Under the pieces are notes generated by a model. That model was given only the letters and a program-made list of their open reading frames with translations, searched no databases and had not been told where the DNA came from. From assembly GCA_002723635.1 (NCBI GenBank), contig PBMM01000006.1, positions 4,275-11,002 on the forward strand: a stretch of 6,728 nucleotides of DNA, read 5' to 3'. The position numbers and the translations under genes were made by a program. This stretch comes from Methanobacteriota archaeon (GTDB taxonomy: Archaea > Thermoplasmatota > Poseidoniia > Poseidoniales > Poseidoniaceae). Positions 4,272 to 6,728 of the stretch are shown here, piece after piece (the stretch's first letter is position 1; every line of letters begins with the position of its first letter).

Positions 4272-6728
4272 TCATTCGTTGTATTCAGACCAATCCTCTT
4301 GGCCTGCTTCACGGTACCACCAGGTGCCAACCTCGTCTTCATACCATTCTGTTCCGAATTCATCAACGTTGATTCCATCGTCGGCTGAATCCTCTTCTGA
4401 GGACGTCGGTTCGTCGTCCGCATCCTCGTCCTCATGTTCGACGCCACTCACTTCCGAAATCAGCGCGTCGCTCGGCCGTTCCTTCACTTCTGGCTGCACG
4501 TCCTCAAGGCTCGCACCGGAGGACTTCAGCTGCGACAAACTGCTCGTCGTGGCCAAATCCACGGCATCGCGACCGCGTGTGCTGACCAGCCCGTAGCCCA
4601 TGTCATCAAGGTCGTCTTCCGAAAAATCCTCGTCGTCTTCTGGACGTCGAAGAACGACGACAGCGACAACGAGTCCGGCGATGATCGCCACGGCACCAAA
4701 TCCGATGACCAGGGCGTTTGAGCCCGATGAACCGTCGGTGGTGCTGTCGTCGCTTGTCGCTTCTTCCAAAGACCATGCAAGGGTGATGGAGCCGTCATAG
4801 GACAAGGAAGCGTTAGAGGTGGTCGTCAAGGCATAGGCCAAGGTGGTTTCGAAATCGGTGTTTTTCTCGTCCGCCAAGCTGCGGAGGGTGGTCATTGACC
4901 AGACCACGTTTTGTTCTCCGTTCGCAGGGATGTCTCCATTGCCTTGCACGAGATCAAATCGCATCAAGCCCAAGGTCTCGGCGCTTGAATCGATGATCAC
5001 GGTCACGGGGAAAGCGTTTGGATTGCGAAGCACACACTGCGTGTTTTGCTCGACCGTTGCGTCGCGAGGGAAGGAACGGACCGTGCAATCGCTGACGACC
5101 AAAGGCAGCAATTCTGTGGCTTCAGCGGGGTCGTCCGTGCCGCCCTGTCCGTTGTCGGATTGGTTGCCAGGGTCGATGCCGCCGTTGTCCGTGCCTCGCT
5201 CCAAGGTGACCTCATGGACGCCAGGAACCAGCACCCATGGCTGGCCGTCGTTGACCAGTGAGAAACGCACCATGGCGGCTTCGGTGGAGGGGGATTCCAA
5301 CACGTAGGAGCCGGCGTTTGGCACCAAGGTACCGTCACCCAGACTGTTGCCGTCTGCATCCAGCACCGTGTACGCCAGCGACAACGCTGGTGCCACGCCG
5401 GTTTGTTCGACCAGGGTCTCTTGGACGGTGAGGTCGATCGACCACGTTTCATCTCCACTGATCTGCACAATCGTTGGGGCGGTGATTTCAACCTCCACCG
5501 TCCCGTACGCCGTCATGCTTCCTGACGCGCTGCCCCATGGCTGCTGCGCTGGATCATCGTCAACGCCAATGACGCCGTAGGTCAAGGTCAACTCACCCAC
5601 GTTCTGGGCCATCGACGACTCCCATGCCATCAGGCTGGTCACGTCCAAGGCGACGTGTTGACCGCTGGCGTCCGTGACCCCTGTGATGTTCCGGGAGAAT
5701 CCGCTCTCAGCGTGTTCGAGGTGGAACCACGCCGTGGCGGCTGAGAGGGGTGACCCGTCGATCGAAACGTGCACCGTGGCCTTCATTGGAGCATCGATTG
5801 GAAGCAGATGGGCGCCCGAGGCGTTCTGTGCACCTTCGAGGACCAGTGACGCAACCACTGCCCTGAGGCTGTCGTTGCGTGGCGCGACCGGTCCGAAGGT
5901 AACGAGTGAGCTCATGTTGCCGTATTCGTCGACCGCCACGACCCCAAGATGGTATGATGTGCCGTCCATCAACGGACTCGAGGGAGTGAGCACCGTTGTC
6001 CCGTCCATGAGAGCCGATGTCATGTTGACCACAATCGGAGGTGCATCACCGCTTTCCAAGGTCATCACAGGGCTCATCCCGTCGGTCGAATTGAACGCTT
6101 GAGTGGTCACAAAGACGCGGTGCGCTTGGGCGGTGGTCATCGTGTCATGATCCCAGCCGAGCGAAAGATGGCCACCCAAATCGGCCGCCACGTCAAAAGC
6201 CGTGAGGTTGGTGACGGCGGGCGGAGGTGCGGGATACGGCACTTCAACGGTCAACACATCAGAAAGGTTGCTCCGCAGCCCGAAGACGTGCCTGGAACGG
6301 ACCGCGTAATCGTAGACGTCGCCGTAATTCACGTTGGTGTCCACGGTCAAGTTCAGGCCAGAATCAGCATACGGTGCGTCGAGGTCAATCGCCGAACCGT
6401 TGACCACGCGGTACACGTCGAAGCCAAGCAAGCCTTCACCGAAATCAAACACGTCTTGCCAACTGAATTCGACCATGCTTGGAGTCAACTGGGTCAAGGT
6501 CAGTTCCGGGGCAGGAGGGCGTGCGATGTTTGGCGCCCCGTCAACGTAGGGTCCGACCACATCGGTCAACCGCAGCACGCCGGCCTCGGTGCTGTTGAAC
6601 GGCAGAGGGAGGCGGAAGTCCCCGGTGCCCAACTGCATGCGCTGATTGACCAAATTCGAGAGGTTGCCAACCACGCTTGGGTTGTCTTCGACGGTGATGC
6701 GAGCATCGTAGGCGATGTCGAAGAGGGT
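4272..6728 (-). CDS. Large surface protein: FN3-like domains, one membrane helix, acidic aromatic cytoplasmic tail (N-terminus outside window)
   Basis: The frame is open to the right edge, so 818 C-terminal residues are visible and the N-terminus is missing; a GTG at 6674 is only an internal codon. Numbering from the edge, residues about 70-165 and 167-280 look like two fibronectin type III domains (PPAPELTLTQL...FSW...YDYAVRS and PPAVTNLTAF...YHLGVVAVDEYGN). About 286-418 and 418-512 are further beta-sandwich-like domains (for example TDASGQHVALDV). A Gly/Asp/Asn linker (512-540) precedes a juxtamembrane domain (541-655) holding the only two cysteines (548 and 565). A hydrophobic helix (672-693) ends in RR, followed by a 125-residue, strongly acidic tail ending in an aromatic motif. 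Fourteen N-X-S/T sequons lie before the helix and none after it, supporting an extracellular N-terminal part and cytoplasmic tail. Adhesion or envelope structure is a plausible role; no catalytic domain is visible. The ligand is unknown. Confidence 0.85.
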   Translation of the reverse strand, partial: TLFDIAYDARITVEDNPSVVGNLSNLVNQRMQLGTGDFRLPLPFNSTEAGVLRLTDVVGPYVDGAPNIARPPAPELTLTQLTPSMVEFSWQDVFDFGEGLLGFDVYRVVNGSAIDLDAPYADSGLNLTVDTNVNYGDVYDYAVRSRHVFGLRSNLSDVLTVEVPYPAPPPAVTNLTAFDVAADLGGHLSLGWDHDTMTTAQAHRVFVTTQAFNSTDGMSPVMTLESGDAPPIVVNMTSALMDGTTVLTPSSPLMDGTSYHLGVVAVDEYGNMSSLVTFGPVAPRNDSLRAVVASLVLEGAQNASGAHLLPIDAPMKATVHVSIDGSPLSAATAWFHLEHAESGFSRNITGVTDASGQHVALDVTSLMAWESSMAQNVGELTLTYGVIGVDDDPAQQPWGSASGSMTAYGTVEVEITAPTIVQISGDETWSIDLTVQETLVEQTGVAPALSLAYTVLDADGNSLGDGTLVPNAGSYVLESPSTEAAMVRFSLVNDGQPWVLVPGVHEVTLERGTDNGGIDPGNQSDNGQGGTDDPAEATELLPLVVSDCTVRSFPRDATVEQNTQCVLRNPNAFPVTVIIDSSAETLGLMRFDLVQGNGDIPANGEQNVVWSMTTLRSLADEKNTDFETTLAYALTTTSNASLSYDGSITLAWSLEEATSDDSTTDGSSGSNALVIGFGAVAIIAGLVVAVVVLRRPEDDEDFSEDDLDDMGYGLVSTRGRDAVDLATTSSLSQLKSSGASLEDVQPEVKERPSDALISEVSGVEHEDEDADDEPTSSEEDSADDGINVDEFGTEWYEDEVGTWWYREAGQEDWSEYNE
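4275..4355 (-). other. C-terminal aromatic/acidic tail motif of the surface protein
   Basis: The last 27 residues read GTEWYEDEVGTWWYREAGQ followed by EDWSEYNE. The pattern is W-Y-x-D-x-x-G-x-W-W-Y-R, then W-S-E-Y seven residues on. The spacing of tryptophans and the central glycine resembles small aromatic beta-hairpin modules such as WW domains and the actinobacterial DUF2510 pattern (WY.D..G....W.DG..W). It sits at the extreme end of a long, acidic, probably disordered cytoplasmic tail, which would suit a docking or retention tag. I recall similar endings in other Marine Group II membrane proteins but could not check this. Function is inference. Confidence 0.5.
4650..4715 (-). other. Transmembrane helix of the surface protein
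   Basis: Twenty-two residues (ALVIGFGAVAIIAGLVVAVV plus VL) form an uninterrupted hydrophobic helix. It is preceded by a Ser/Thr/Gly/Asp linker and followed immediately by Arg-Arg and an acidic run (PEDDEDFSEDDLDD). The basic stop-transfer residues and the distribution of glycosylation sequons both place the C-terminal side in the cytoplasm. Confidence 0.85.

Noticed and set aside
5955..6015. Repeated L-M-D-G-T peptide, 13 residues apart, in the second FN3-like domain.
   Set aside because: The repeat is five residues long with diverged codons, falls in a loop region, and has no sign of a longer duplication.
6619..6674. GTG at 6674 as the true start of the surface protein.
   Set aside because: The frame continues open to the window edge with protein-like sequence (FDIAYDARITVEDNPSV), and no signal peptide follows the GTG. 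The gene is therefore cut by the window.

Overview
This is a gene-dense, GC-rich stretch with the look of an archaeon. My best guess, which is inference, is a marine Thermoplasmata / Marine Group II (Candidatus Poseidoniales)-like organism. The grounds are an archaeal-style tRNA G26 dimethyltransferase (Trm1), a PAC2-family protein of the archaeal proteasome-chaperone type, a very large N-glycosylation-sequon-rich surface protein with fibronectin-III-like domains and an acidic, tryptophan-rich cytoplasmic tail, and a strong SD complementary to an archaeal 16S 3' end before only one of the genes. No rRNA, tRNA, CRISPR array, IS element or phage gene was seen. No gap between genes exceeds about 113 bases.

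Layout, left to right. (1) Bases 3-68 may hold the last 21 codons of a + strand gene whose body lies outside the window. (2) Bases 72-1403, minus strand: an AmpG/PAT-like MFS permease. (3) Bases 1404-1516: a divergent promoter region with two short perfect palindromes. (4) Bases 1517-2059, plus strand: a 180-residue protein of unknown function with one N-terminal membrane segment. It is followed after 18 bases by (5) trm1 at 2078-3436, probably in the same transcript. (6) Bases 3440-4219, minus strand: a PAC2-family protein that meets trm1 tail to tail with 3 bases between stop codons. (7) From 4272 to the right edge, minus strand: the C-terminal 818 residues of a large type I-like membrane surface protein. 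The PAC2 gene begins 52 bases after its stop and may be co-transcribed with it.

The genes do not form an obvious pathway: there is a transporter, an RNA-modification enzyme, a possible proteasome cofactor and a cell-surface protein. I see no defence island, secondary-metabolite cluster or mobile element. The parts most worth a second look are the compact aromatic motif ending the surface protein, the apparent loss of metal-binding cysteines in Trm1, the paired palindromes between the divergent genes, and the permease related to murein-recycling transporters in what looks like a murein-less archaeon.
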